Assembly: GCA_944320995.1 (NCBI GenBank)
Contig: CALUJQ010000004.1
Location: 1-64,000, forward strand
DNA: 64,000 nucleotides
Direction: 5' to 3'
Source of the DNA: an uncultured Barnesiella sp.
Lineage (GTDB): Bacteria > Bacteroidota > Bacteroidia > Bacteroidales > Barnesiellaceae
Positions within the stretch are counted from its first letter, which is position 1, and every line of letters starts with the position of its first letter. Of this stretch, positions 38,817 to 47,920 are shown piece by piece. The notes beneath the pieces are model-generated. The model saw only the letters and a program-made list of their open reading frames with translations, did no database searches and had not been told where the DNA came from. Made by a program: the position numbers and the translations under genes.

Positions 38817-39515
38817 ATGAAACATTTGCACATAGCCTTTATACTTCTTCTCTGCATGAGTTTCATGCAACTCTACGCTACCGGAACTGAGCCAATAGAG
38901 ATTCCCGATATGGAGAAAATAGAAAACGCTGTCCGGGACAGCCGTTCGCCCTATTACTATCCCGACTTGATGAAGAAATACCTCGGCAACGACACCACCA
39001 TGACGTTGCAAGAGTTTCGCCACCTCTATCTGGGCTATGCCAGCCAAGAAGACTATAATCCCTACCGCACGGTCGAGATTCCCAAACACATCGAACAGAT
39101 GTACCTCCAAACGATACACACCGAATCGGAGTGCGACTCCCTGATCAAATATGCACGAATGGCGTTGGAAGACATTCCTTTCGATCTGCGGCAAATCAAT
39201 TTCCTCATCTACGGGCTTCGCCAAAAAGGAGAAACCCAAGAGGCCGACGTGTGGGAATACCGGTTGAAAGGCATCATACAAGCCATTCTCTCGACCGGCG
39301 ACGGAAAAGCCCCCGAGACCGCATGGTATGTCATCTATCCCGCCGACGAGTACAATATCGTCAACCGACAGGGATTTACCGCCACCGAATTCACCTTCGT
39401 GGAGCCTTACTTCGACTACATCTTCATCGAAAAGAATCCTCTCAAACTCGAAGGCTTCTATTTCAATGTAAAAAAAATGCTCAAAGAGTACAACCGCAAG
39501 TTCTACGAGCGTTGA
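38817..39515 (+). CDS. DUF4919 family exported protein
   Basis: 232 residues with a signal peptide (HIAFILLLCMSFMQLYA). The mature part has the block SPYYYPDLMKKYLGNDTTMTLQEFRHLYLGY with following EDYNPYR, as in the Bacteroidota DUF4919 family, then helical repeats and a C-terminal strand region FYFNVKKMLKEYNRKF. Function unknown. It precedes slyD by 55 nt and may share its transcript. Confidence 0.8.
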   Translation: MKHLHIAFILLLCMSFMQLYATGTEPIEIPDMEKIENAVRDSRSPYYYPDLMKKYLGNDTTMTLQEFRHLYLGYASQEDYNPYRTVEIPKHIEQMYLQTIHTESECDSLIKYARMALEDIPFDLRQINFLIYGLRQKGETQEADVWEYRLKGIIQAILSTGDGKAPETAWYVIYPADEYNIVNRQGFTATEFTFVEPYFDYIFIEKNPLKLEGFYFNVKKMLKEYNRKFYER

Positions 39516-39570
39516 ACCGCGCGGCAAACTATCCTCGAATTATTAACAATTTAATCTATACAAAAACCTT

Positions 39571-40134
39571 ATGGAAATTAAACCCGGTAAATTTGTGGTT
39601 CTCACCTACGACCTCTATGCAGGCGCAGGCGAACCGGAAGAGACATTGATGATGCGTGCCACCGACGAAATGCCCGACCAGTTCGTGTTCGGTGTCGAAC
39701 AAAATATCCTGCCCTCCATGATGAAACGTCTCGAAGGGCTGAAACAAGGCGACAAGTTCGACTTTGTTCTCTCCTGCGACGAGGCCTTCGGCGAGCGTAA
39801 CGAAGAACACGTTATCGAACTCGACAAGGAAATTTTCATGGTCGATGGAAAATTCGACGACCAGACCGTATTCGAGGGCAACACAGTGCCCATGATGACT
39901 GCCGAGGGTTACCGCATCAACGGCTCGGTTCTGAAAGTATCGGACGACAAGGTGCTCATGGACTTCAACCACCCGCTGGCCGGCGAGAACCTGCACTATG
40001 TGGGCGTAGTGAAACTGGTGCGCGACGCCACCGAAGAGGAGCTGCACCCCCGCCACAGCTGCGGCTGCGGTTGCGGTCACGACCACGGCAGTTGCGGCGA
40101 CGGCTGCGGCGATTGCTGCGACGGCTGCCACTAG
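39571..40134 (+). CDS. slyD: SlyD-type FKBP peptidyl-prolyl isomerase with metal-binding tail
   Basis: 187 residues. The N-terminal FKBP half has an inserted IF domain as in SlyD (LKQGDKFDFVLSCDEAFGERNEEHVIELDKEIF). The last 30 residues are a Cys/His/Gly-rich tail (HSCGCGCGHDHGSCGDGC...), which in SlyD binds nickel and other metals. It is a cytoplasmic foldase and possible metal donor, without a signal peptide. The tail probably varies in length among relatives. A GC-rich hairpin follows the gene. Confidence 0.92.
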   Translation: MEIKPGKFVVLTYDLYAGAGEPEETLMMRATDEMPDQFVFGVEQNILPSMMKRLEGLKQGDKFDFVLSCDEAFGERNEEHVIELDKEIFMVDGKFDDQTVFEGNTVPMMTAEGYRINGSVLKVSDDKVLMDFNHPLAGENLHYVGVVKLVRDATEEELHPRHSCGCGCGHDHGSCGDGCGDCCDGCH

Positions 40135-40160
40135 GAACACTCATACCCACCAATAACACG

Positions 40161-40195
40161 AGGGGGAGAACCCGCCAACCGGCCGGTCTCCCCCT
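40161..40195 (+). terminator. Hairpin after slyD, possible terminator
   Basis: AGGGGGAGA and TCTCCCCCT pair around a GC-rich interior (CCGGCCGG). The T tail is weak (TGTTGTATC). Confidence 0.4.
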
Positions 40196-40227
40196 TGTTG
40201 TATCTCTATATCGCGTCTTGCTGCCGC

Positions 40228-40941
40228 CTAATCCACAAAGGGAAGAGCAAGAGCGACGCCTATTACCCCCAAAAACAGAAGATAGAGTACCACAGCCCAC
40301 AAGGTGCGCCACAAGGTTATCCAGAACTTGTCAGGGAAGAACGAATAGGCAGCCCAATAGGTAAGAACAAGGGCAAGCACTTGATTGCCACACTCATAGG
40401 CTTGATAATACGAGGCGTCCAGCACCCATCCGAGCGGCATCACGACCAGCGAAAGCAGAATGTACAGCACCGACAGGTAGCAGCAGCCCAACAGATACTC
40501 TACCCAGTTGTACCGCGCCGAGCCGGCCTTGCGGAAGGCTATCTTCACGGCCAACACCATAAACGGCACCGTAGCGATAGTGAGCAGGGTATAATGCTCG
40601 ACAATCCAGTTGTGCGTATCCGATGTCTCGATGGTCGAGATGCTCCCGGGAAGCCCCTTGATGTGCCCGAAGAAAAGCAGAATCACACACCACACCGCCA
40701 GCAGCGGGACGGGTGCCATATACCCCTTGCGGCGACCTTCGAAGTAATCGCTCAGTAGCCGGTCGGGGTGGACAACCAACGTGCGCGTGGTCTTGACAAA
40801 GGTATTATCGACATGGAAAATGCCATGCAGCAGGTTGTCCCACACACTCTTCCATGTCAATCGCCCCACCGTGGACTTCTGCCCGCACTGGTTGCAGTAG
40901 TTCCCCTCGAACTCGGTCCCGCAGTTTTTGCAAATCATCAT
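40228..40941 (-). CDS. DUF3667-like membrane protein with zinc ribbon
   Basis: 237 residues. An N-terminal zinc ribbon (MICKNCGTEFEGNYCNQCGQ, two CxxC pairs) is followed by a cytoplasmic stretch with YFEGRRKGYMAPVPLL and about five membrane segments. This is the arrangement of the Bacteroidota DUF3667 family; function unknown. The open frame extends to 41193, but the -7 box at 40966..40973 lies in that extension and the zinc ribbon begins at the tandem ATGs 40941/40938. No sign of cotranscription with the upstream three-gene cassette beyond the same strand. Confidence 0.75.
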   Translation of the reverse strand: MMICKNCGTEFEGNYCNQCGQKSTVGRLTWKSVWDNLLHGIFHVDNTFVKTTRTLVVHPDRLLSDYFEGRRKGYMAPVPLLAVWCVILLFFGHIKGLPGSISTIETSDTHNWIVEHYTLLTIATVPFMVLAVKIAFRKAGSARYNWVEYLLGCCYLSVLYILLSLVVMPLGWVLDASYYQAYECGNQVLALVLTYWAAYSFFPDKFWITLWRTLWAVVLYLLFLGVIGVALALPFVD

Positions 40942-40965
40942 TCTATTCCAATTAAAATCGTGATA

Positions 40966-40996
40966 CAAAGATACATCGTCCCGCACTTCCCGCCAA
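40966..40996 (-). promoter_or_regulatory. Promoter of the DUF3667-like gene
   Basis: The minus strand reads TTG, 20 nt, TATCTTTG, 25 nt before the start. It lies only 20 nt after the end of the upstream gene. Confidence 0.65.
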
Positions 40997-41015
40997 CGGA
41001 GGGCGGAGTAAATTC

Positions 41016-41522
41016 TCAAAAATAGTTTGTCGGGCGGTGCGGACGACGGTTGCGGGCCAAACGTATATCGCTTTTCACGGCCGACAACGCCCCTTGATAC
41101 TGCAACTGCCGACGGGCACTCTCCTCGGGCAACTTCGTGGCGAACCACCGCGAGAGTACATAGTGGACTATCGCCCGTTCGAGTTGATGACAAATTGACT
41201 CATCGAGTCCCTGCGCCCGCCGCTGCGGCAACATGACAGCAAAGACCACATCGCTTTCGGTCGAAGCGAACTCGCCCGACAGATAGGCCGAAAGGGCATG
41301 TGTCATCTCGTCCCTGACATCGGAAAGCCATCGGTCGAGAAACGGACGATCGTCTTCCGACATAATAATGGCCTGACTCCAACCCGGTTTCACGTCGGTC
41401 GTCCCGACCAAACTTTTGCCCACGTACGCACTCTCGGCTGTCAATTCTCGCAATATCTGCTCCTCCGAAAAAGAAAACACCACTGCTTCCCATAAATTTT
41501 TCTCTTTTTTCATCTCTTTCAT
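41016..41522 (-). CDS. Unknown protein, third gene of the overlapping cassette
   Basis: 168 residues, no signal peptide or membrane segment. The start MKEMKKEKNLWEA at 41522 overlaps the preceding stop (ATGA). Residues 25-110 are acidic and mixed; a helical block follows (ESICHQLERAIVHYVLSRWFAT) and the C-terminus is basic (RRQLQYQ...RLARNRRPHRPTNYF). I do not recognise the family. The general pattern recalls small virion-assembly proteins of Bacteroidota prophages, but no phage gene is nearby, so this is a weak guess. Confidence 0.65.
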   Translation of the reverse strand: MKEMKKEKNLWEAVVFSFSEEQILRELTAESAYVGKSLVGTTDVKPGWSQAIIMSEDDRPFLDRWLSDVRDEMTHALSAYLSGEFASTESDVVFAVMLPQRRAQGLDESICHQLERAIVHYVLSRWFATKLPEESARRQLQYQGALSAVKSDIRLARNRRPHRPTNYF

Positions 41523-41980
41523 CTCCTTCTTATCAAATAATAGACATATAATATCACCACCACAAAAAAAACAATCATAAGGACTCCCGAGGCTTTGGCC
41601 GACGATACGTCGCGGGAGGTCCGAGCCGACTGTTCGCACTCCTGTTCAATCTTGCCGACGGCTCGCCCGCCCAATGAATCGGCAACGCGGGTCTCGATTT
41701 TGGCCGAAAGATCGGTCGAACGCCGCACCCGGGTAAACGAAACGACAGGCACTTCGCCCGACGTCTGCACAGTATCGAGCCGACAATCGAACCTTACCCA
41801 CTCCCAATCGCCCCGCCCGTTCCATTCGGCCCGCCAAAGCGAATCGAAAGCAGCATCGATACGATGGTCTATCGACCAGTCGACACGACTCCGGTCCATC
41901 TCGGACACCCGACGGGAAGAGTTACAACCCACGAAGAGCAAGAGAGACAAACCTGCCACAAAAACACAAGAAATTTTCAC
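41519..41980 (-). CDS. Predicted lipoprotein with C-terminal membrane anchor, second gene of the cassette
   Basis: 153 residues. A GTG start at 41980 overlaps the stop of the first cassette gene (GTGA), which decides the start. A type II signal peptide leads to Cys19 (LSLLLFVGC), then a soluble 110-residue domain and, at the very end, a hydrophobic segment GVLMIVFFVVVILYVYYLIRRR. A lipid anchor at one end and a transmembrane helix at the other could span or bridge envelope layers; such two-anchor designs occur in phage u-spanins and some secretion parts. Family unknown. Confidence 0.65.
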   Translation of the reverse strand: MKISCVFVAGLSLLLFVGCNSSRRVSEMDRSRVDWSIDHRIDAAFDSLWRAEWNGRGDWEWVRFDCRLDTVQTSGEVPVVSFTRVRRSTDLSAKIETRVADSLGGRAVGKIEQECEQSARTSRDVSSAKASGVLMIVFFVVVILYVYYLIRRR

Positions 41981-42381
41981 GATGCACCCCCTCTCTGCAT
42001 ACGATAGATAATGAGCAATGCCGACCGCTCCGACAGATAAAACCGAGGCGCCTGCTTCTCGGCCAACACCGAACAAAGGGCATCGTTGAACGACGACCTC
42101 GGCCGACGGCGCAAATAGCTCGCCAACAAGTTAGCCAAGTCGTTATACATCTCTATCCTTATCGGCGATGCACAACGAGGCGAACGTCCGCTGAAAATGC
42201 GCTTTACATTACGCCGGGCCTCCTCATAACTGATATAAAACCGGGGTGCCACAGAATAGACCACATGGCGGACCACCTTCTCGCGAGGCATATTCACAGC
42301 CTCCTTCCCCAACGATTTGAGAGCATCGTTATATGCCCTGAACAAATCCCGGTCTCTTTCCTCCTTGTAATATAACTCCAT
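41977..42381 (-). CDS. Unknown basic protein with internal duplication, first gene of the cassette
   Basis: 134 residues, basic, cytoplasmic. It contains two copies of a unit: YNDALKS (residues 17-23) ... APRFYISYEEARRNVKRI (45-62) and FNDALCS (98-104) ... APRFYLSERSALLIIYRM (111-128). The repeat suggests a tandem helical domain, perhaps binding nucleic acid, but no known motif is clear. The start MELYYKEERDRD follows a consensus promoter by about 70 nt. It overlaps the next gene by 4 nt. Confidence 0.65.
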   Translation of the reverse strand: MELYYKEERDRDLFRAYNDALKSLGKEAVNMPREKVVRHVVYSVAPRFYISYEEARRNVKRIFSGRSPRCASPIRIEMYNDLANLLASYLRRRPRSSFNDALCSVLAEKQAPRFYLSERSALLIIYRMQRGGAS

Positions 42382-42449
42382 ACTTATTTTTATTACAGGA
42401 AGAGCTACAAAATCGGTGTTTACACAACACCACGGCAAAACAGGTAGTG

Positions 42450-42480
42450 CAAATATAATATTTGTTTGGTATTTTTACAA
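42450..42480 (-). promoter_or_regulatory. Promoter of the three-gene cassette
   Basis: The minus strand reads TTG, 20 nt, TATATTTG in a very AT-rich region; transcription would start near 42443. Confidence 0.65.
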
Positions 42481-42564
42481 CAATAAAATGGTTATTTTAC
42501 CAATCTATTATATTTTTTTATTTTTTCAGATGTTAAATTAGAACACAAGTCGCTCGAAAATCAC

Positions 42565-42572
42565 TATTTTTG
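42565..42572 (+). promoter_or_regulatory. -7 promoter element of GSCFA-murF/alr
   Basis: TATTTTTG, 23 nt before the GSCFA start codon, divergent from the cassette promoter. Confidence 0.5.
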
Positions 42573-42595
42573 GATTTATAAACAGAGCGACCTAT

Positions 42596-43585
42596 ATGGA
42601 TTTCAGAACAGTCATCGATTTTCCCCGTCAACCGGGATACCTCGACCACAGGCAACATATCCTGCTGCTGGGGTCGTGTTTCGTCGAGAACATAGGCGGG
42701 TGGTTGCAACAACGGAAATTCGATGTCGATATAAACCCGTTCGGTACACTTTACAACCCCGAGTCTATCGCACGCAACTGGGAGCGCATCGCCACGGGAG
42801 AGCCTTTGACCGGCGACAACCTGTTTTTCCAGAACGGCCTGTGGCACAGCTACGACCACCACTCGAGGTTCTCACAAAGCGACAAAACAGCGATGTTATC
42901 GGTCATAAACGACCGTATCCAAAAGGCTCATGACCGGTTGCAAGAGACCGGGCGGATAATCATCACATGGGGAAGCGCATACGTCTATCGGCTGAAAGCG
43001 ACGGGCGAAGTTGTCGCCAACTGCCACAAGCAACCGGCGGCACAATTCGACCGCTCTCTCCTTTCGGTCGGAGCCATCGTCTCACGATGGAGGGAAATCA
43101 TACGAACTATCGAATCCCACATGCCCCGATGCCGCCTGCTTTTCACGGTAAGCCCCATACGCCACCTCAGCGACGGAGCGCACGGCAATCAAATAAGCAA
43201 AGCTACCTTGCTGCTGGCCATAGAACAATTGCAACAGGAGTTTGGAATCTGCGACTATTTCCCTTCATACGAGATTATGCTCGACGACCTCAGGGATTAC
43301 CGCTTCTACGATACCGACATGGCCCACCCCTCGGCAACGGCCGTGAACTATATCAGCGAAATACTCGCCGAAGCGTATCTCACTCCCGAGAGCCAGACGA
43401 TTGCCTCGCAATGGTACAAACTGCACTCCGCCCTCTGCCATCGACCGCTCAACCCGGACTCCGGAAGCTATAAGAACTTTTTACAAAACACGCTCGGCAA
43501 AATCATCGATTTTCAACAAACATATCCCTATATAAACGTATCGGCCGAAATCGCCGATTTAAAGACAAGAATCAACTCATTATGA
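42596..43585 (+). CDS. GSCFA domain protein
   Basis: 329 residues, with the name-giving motif near the start (LLLGSCFVENIGGWL, GSCF at residues 26-29) followed by INPFGTLYNPESI and a late DMAHPSATAVNYI block. GSCFA proteins are related to SGNH/GDSL-type esterases; the Ser of GSCF and the Asp/His of DMAHPS fit a catalytic set. Substrate unknown. The stop overlaps the start of the murF-alr fusion by 4 nt, tying it to cell-wall synthesis. Confidence 0.9.
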   Translation: MDFRTVIDFPRQPGYLDHRQHILLLGSCFVENIGGWLQQRKFDVDINPFGTLYNPESIARNWERIATGEPLTGDNLFFQNGLWHSYDHHSRFSQSDKTAMLSVINDRIQKAHDRLQETGRIIITWGSAYVYRLKATGEVVANCHKQPAAQFDRSLLSVGAIVSRWREIIRTIESHMPRCRLLFTVSPIRHLSDGAHGNQISKATLLLAIEQLQQEFGICDYFPSYEIMLDDLRDYRFYDTDMAHPSATAVNYISEILAEAYLTPESQTIASQWYKLHSALCHRPLNPDSGSYKNFLQNTLGKIIDFQQTYPYINVSAEIADLKTRINSL

Positions 43586-46050
43586 ACTACACGACCACCG
43601 AAATCGCAACGATTGTCAAGGCCGAGAAACGTGCCTATAAAGACCATACCATCACGGCGCTGCTCACCGACAGCCGCTCGCTCACCTTTCCCGAAGAGAC
43701 CTTGTTCTTCGCATTGGTCACCGAGCGAAACGACGGCCATCGGTATATACGGGACCTCTATCGCAAAGGGGTGCGCGATTTTGTCGTCGAACGGCATATC
43801 CGCGAAGAAGAGCAGATGCCCGAGGCCAACTTCATCGTAGTAAACAATACGCTCGATGCCTTACAACAGTTGGCGGCAGCCCATCGCCGGAAATTCAAGA
43901 TTCCTGTAATCGGAGTCACCGGCAGCAACGGAAAAACGACCGTCAAAGAGTGGCTCTATCAACTGCTCCAACCCGACTACAACACCGTGCGTTCGCCCCG
44001 GAGCTACAACTCCCAGATAGGCGTCCCCCTATCGGTATGGCAAATGGGAGAAAAGACCGAAATGGCGATTTTCGAAGCCGGGATCTCGCAACCCGACGAG
44101 ATGAGCCGCCTCGAAGAGATTATCCGCCCTACACTCGGACTTATCACCAACATCGGAGAGGCTCACCAAGAGGGATTCCAATCGATACAACAAAAATGTA
44201 TCGAGAAACTCACTTTGCTGAAAGCCTGCGACTGTATCATCTACGACGGCGACAACAGCCTCATCTGCGAATGTGTGGAGAAGCTCTGCTTCGGATGCCG
44301 CGAAATTGCGTGGTCGCGCAAAGACCGGGATAAACCCTTGTATATCTCCAAAATCATTAAGGGCAGCGACTCCACCAAAATAGAATATACCTACCTGCAA
44401 TACCATTGCAGCTTCACGATTCCATTTGTCGAAGATGCCTCGATCGAGAACGCAATCCACTGTCTGGCGGTCATGCTCTATTACAACCGTCTGCCCGAAG
44501 TCATTACCGAGCGTATGGCCCGCCTCACACCGGTCGCCATGCGTATGGAGGTCAAAGAAGGGATAAATAATTGCCTCATTATCAACGACAGTTACAACTC
44601 CGACATCAACTCGCTCACCATCGCCCTCGACTTCCAAAACCGTCGGGCGGCCGCCAAAGGTATGCGCCGCACATTGATCCTGTCGGACATTTACCAAACC
44701 GGATTACCCCCGGCCAGCCTCTACCGGAAAGTGGCCGATATTATCCTGCACAAAGGAATCGAAAGGCTTATCGGCATCGGGCCTGTCATTTCGGACAATG
44801 CATACCTCTTCAATCTCGAAAAGGAGTTCTACCCCTCGACCGAGAATTTTCTCTCGCAACTCGACCCGGCCGACTTTCACAACGAGTTGATTTTGATAAA
44901 AGGTGCCCGCGAGTTTCACTTCGAACTCATTTCGGAGACCCTCGAACTGAAACAACACGAAACCATTCTCGAGGTCAATCTCGATGCCATCGTCCATAAT
45001 TACAACCTGTTCAAATCGAAACTGCGTCCCGAGACCAAGATCATCTGCATGGTCAAAGCATTCGGATACGGTGCCGGCTCCTACGAACTGGCCAAAACCT
45101 TGCAAGACCGCGGAGCCGATTTCCTCGCCGTGGCGGTAGCCGACGAAGGTGCCGAATTGCGCAAAGCGGGAATCACCATGCCTATATTGGTCATGAATCC
45201 CGAGATGAGCAGTTTCCGCACGTTGTTCAGCTATTACCTCGAACCCGAAATATACAGTTTCGACCTGCTGAATGCCATTGTCTCCGAAGGTGAAAAACTG
45301 GGATTGGCAGGCTATCCCGTACACATAAAAATCGACTCGGGTATGCACCGTCTCGGATTCGAAGAGAAAGATATGCCGCAAGTCGTAGAGATTCTCAACG
45401 GCCAAACCGTAGTCCTCGCCCGCTCAGTATTCTCGCATTTCGCAGGCAGCGACGAACCTCGGTTCGACGACTATTCGCACCGGCAAATCGAAACCTTTAC
45501 CCGTTGTGCCGACTATCTGCAACAACACTCCAAACACCGCATCTTGCGCCATATACTCAACACGGCCGGCATACTGCGCTTCCCCGAATATCAAATGGAC
45601 ATGGTGCGATTGGGTATCGGGCTTTACGGCGTCTCGCCCATCGACGCGCCTTGCGGTGTACAAACCGTAAGCACGTTGAAAACGACTATCCTGCAAATCA
45701 AGGAGCTGGCGGCCGGCGAGACCGTAGGATACGGACGTAAAGGAGTACTCTCCCGCGACTCCCGCATAGCCGCTATTCCCATAGGTTATGCCGACGGGCT
45801 CGACCGTCATTTGAGCAACGGGAAAGGCTGTGTCGTGGTCAACGGGAAACGGGCCTCCATCGTGGGCAACATCTGTATGGACGTTTGCCTCATCGATGTA
45901 ACCGACATCGAGTGCCGTCCCGGCGATCGGGTCGAAATATTCGGCGAGCAACTGCCGGTTTCCGAAATAGCCGAAACTCTCGACACGATACCCTACGAAA
46001 TACTCACCTCGGTTTCCACCCGGGTAAAACGAATCTATTACAGAGAGTAG
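43582..46050 (+). CDS. Bifunctional MurF ligase / alanine racemase
   Basis: 822 residues combining two enzymes of peptidoglycan synthesis. Residues 1-455 are a Mur ligase of the MurF type with P-loop GVTGSNGKTTVKEWL (about 112-126). Residues 465-822 are a PLP-dependent alanine racemase beginning EVNLDAIVHNYNLFK, with the PLP lysine in MVKAFGYG (near residue 492), VGYGRKG and IPIGYADGLDRH, and CMDVCLIDVT. The fusion is typical of Bacteroidota. It makes D-Ala and adds D-Ala-D-Ala to the precursor. Translationally coupled to the GSCFA gene. Confidence 0.95.
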   Translation: MNYTTTEIATIVKAEKRAYKDHTITALLTDSRSLTFPEETLFFALVTERNDGHRYIRDLYRKGVRDFVVERHIREEEQMPEANFIVVNNTLDALQQLAAAHRRKFKIPVIGVTGSNGKTTVKEWLYQLLQPDYNTVRSPRSYNSQIGVPLSVWQMGEKTEMAIFEAGISQPDEMSRLEEIIRPTLGLITNIGEAHQEGFQSIQQKCIEKLTLLKACDCIIYDGDNSLICECVEKLCFGCREIAWSRKDRDKPLYISKIIKGSDSTKIEYTYLQYHCSFTIPFVEDASIENAIHCLAVMLYYNRLPEVITERMARLTPVAMRMEVKEGINNCLIINDSYNSDINSLTIALDFQNRRAAAKGMRRTLILSDIYQTGLPPASLYRKVADIILHKGIERLIGIGPVISDNAYLFNLEKEFYPSTENFLSQLDPADFHNELILIKGAREFHFELISETLELKQHETILEVNLDAIVHNYNLFKSKLRPETKIICMVKAFGYGAGSYELAKTLQDRGADFLAVAVADEGAELRKAGITMPILVMNPEMSSFRTLFSYYLEPEIYSFDLLNAIVSEGEKLGLAGYPVHIKIDSGMHRLGFEEKDMPQVVEILNGQTVVLARSVFSHFAGSDEPRFDDYSHRQIETFTRCADYLQQHSKHRILRHILNTAGILRFPEYQMDMVRLGIGLYGVSPIDAPCGVQTVSTLKTTILQIKELAAGETVGYGRKGVLSRDSRIAAIPIGYADGLDRHLSNGKGCVVVNGKRASIVGNICMDVCLIDVTDIECRPGDRVEIFGEQLPVSEIAETLDTIPYEILTSVSTRVKRIYYRE

Positions 46051-46097
46051 CCGGTTTCCTCTCATACAGGCACAGGCATATCGCTCCCATAAAATAA

Positions 46098-46125
46098 AAA
46101 AGGCCCGAATATTCGGGCCTTTTTT
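46098..46125. terminator. Bidirectional terminator between murF-alr and rng
   Basis: AAAAGGCCCGAAT and ATTCGGGCCTTTT form a perfect 26-nt palindrome flanked by A and T runs, serving both convergent genes. Confidence 0.88.
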
Positions 46126-46145
46126 ACAAGTGAGACAGAGAAGTC

Positions 46146-47720
46146 TCATTTCTTGATTTCAATCTCTTCTTTCAGGTCAATCTCGTTTCTCTCGGCATCG
46201 AAAAACTTATATTCGAGATAAGCGAGCGACTGATTGGGAATCACTTTCATTTGGAAAGTGTATTTGCAGCGCCATTTCATTTTCAATGAAAACACGCCTT
46301 GGTTGATATACGCGGCTACGAAAGGATGCACGTGCAAAGTGAATTTCTTGATTTTCAACTTATACACCAAATAATGGATTTTCGACTCCAACAAATCGGT
46401 AAAGAGCAAGGAGGGAGGAATGGTGCCTTTACCGTGGCAAGTCGGGCAATCTTCGCTGGTAATAATATCGAGGGCCGGACGTACCCGCTGGCGGGTAATC
46501 TGCATCAATCCGAATTTGCTCAACGGCAAAATATTGTGCCGGGCCCTATCGTTAGCCATCAATTCACGCATACGGTCATACAGTTTCTGACGATTCTCAG
46601 CTTCGTCCATATCGATATAATCGATGACAATAATTCCGCCCATATCGCGCAACCGCAGTTGCCGGGCAATTTCTTCGGCAGCGTTCATGTTCACATCGAG
46701 GGCATTGCTTTCCTGATCGGAAGAGGCTTTTGAACGATTTCCGCTATTGACATCGATCACATGCAAAGCCTCGGTATGCTCGATAATTACATACGCTCCA
46801 CTCTTAAAAGAAACGGTTTTTCCTAACGAAGATTTTATCTGTTTCGTAATAGCGAAGTTATCGAAAATCGGCAACTCTCCTTCATACAACTTGACAATCT
46901 CCTTTCTCTCGGGAGAGATAAGGCTCACATAATTGTAGATTTGATTGTAGGTCTCCTTGTCGTTTACATAAATATTCTCGAACGAAGGGCTGAATATATC
47001 GCGCAATACGCCCACAGTCCGACCAGTCTCTTCATAAACGAGCGAAGGGAGTTGTGCTTTCTGCAACTTCACCAGCATATCTTCCCAGCATTTCACCAAC
47101 GTTTTAAGTTCGTTGTTCAATTCGGCAACCCGTTTCCCCTCTGCGACCGTCCGCACAATAACCCCGAAATTGCGAGGCTTAATGCTCTGTATCAACTGCC
47201 TGAGACGCAGTTTTTCTTCATTGGACTTGATTTTTTGCGACACCGATACCTTGTCGGAAAACGGAATCAGTACCAAAAAACGACCGGCAAACGAAATTTC
47301 GGCCGTAAGGCGAGGCCCTTTGGAGGAGATCGGTTCTTTGGAAATCTGCACCAAAACCTCTTGACCTACTTTCAAGGTATCGTTAATGGTCCCGTCCTTT
47401 TCAATATCGGGCAGCAAATTAAACTTGGGGAGAGACAACACCCGTTTGCGATCGGCAAGCGACTGTTTGAGAAACTTCGCACTCGAATTGTACTGTGTAC
47501 CCAAATCGAGATAATGCAGGAAAGCATCCTTTTCGTAACCTACATCAACAAATGCGGCATTCAATCCCGGCATCAGTTTCTTGACCCGGCCCAAATAGAT
47601 ATCGCCCACCGAGAACGAGATGTTGCGGGCTTCCTTTTGAAGCTCCACCAACCGGTTGTTCTCGAGCAATGCAATGGAAATCTCCTTGGGCTGTACATCT
47701 ACTACAAGTTCGCTGGTCAT
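46146..47720 (-). CDS. rng: Ribonuclease E/G family endoribonuclease
   Basis: 524 residues. Begins with VDVQPKEISIALLENNRLVEL and an S1 RNA-binding domain (VGDIYLGRVKKLMPGLNAAFVDVGYEKDAFL), then the DNase I-like catalytic domain with metal-binding Asp in DVNSGN and IIVIDYIDMDE, and the zinc-link CPTCHGKGTI near residue 425. The length fits RNase G rather than RNase E, since the long degradosome tail is missing. It cuts single-stranded RNA in rRNA maturation and mRNA decay. Downstream of HU and the COX24-like gene. Confidence 0.94.
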   Translation of the reverse strand: MTSELVVDVQPKEISIALLENNRLVELQKEARNISFSVGDIYLGRVKKLMPGLNAAFVDVGYEKDAFLHYLDLGTQYNSSAKFLKQSLADRKRVLSLPKFNLLPDIEKDGTINDTLKVGQEVLVQISKEPISSKGPRLTAEISFAGRFLVLIPFSDKVSVSQKIKSNEEKLRLRQLIQSIKPRNFGVIVRTVAEGKRVAELNNELKTLVKCWEDMLVKLQKAQLPSLVYEETGRTVGVLRDIFSPSFENIYVNDKETYNQIYNYVSLISPERKEIVKLYEGELPIFDNFAITKQIKSSLGKTVSFKSGAYVIIEHTEALHVIDVNSGNRSKASSDQESNALDVNMNAAEEIARQLRLRDMGGIIVIDYIDMDEAENRQKLYDRMRELMANDRARHNILPLSKFGLMQITRQRVRPALDIITSEDCPTCHGKGTIPPSLLFTDLLESKIHYLVYKLKIKKFTLHVHPFVAAYINQGVFSLKMKWRCKYTFQMKVIPNQSLAYLEYKFFDAERNEIDLKEEIEIKK

Positions 47721-47846
47721 AAATTGTTGGTTATAGATTACTGTTAGTTAAGCGACCTGTCTGTCGTCTCGAAAGAAACAGGCATTTCGCCAAAAGAGTT
47801 TTCAAAACGCACCACTATTATTCAAAAAATGGTGCCGATAAAGCAG

Positions 47847-47890
47847 GAAGAACAAATCCAATGCTTTGAAACGCATTAAATTTGTTCTTC
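47847..47890 (-). terminator. Long hairpin between the COX24-like gene and rng
   Basis: GAAGAACAAAT pairs with ATTTGTTCTTC, with a nested stem (AATGC/GCATT) inside. The T tail is poor, so it may be an attenuator or processing site. Confidence 0.35.
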
Positions 47891-47920
47891 GTGTTCTGTC
47901 ATTCATTGAGCCGACAGACA

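Noticed and set aside
41016-42381. Prophage assignment of the three-gene cassette
   Set aside because: No integrase, terminase, capsid or tail gene is present; only a vague resemblance to small phage proteins, so it is kept as unknown.
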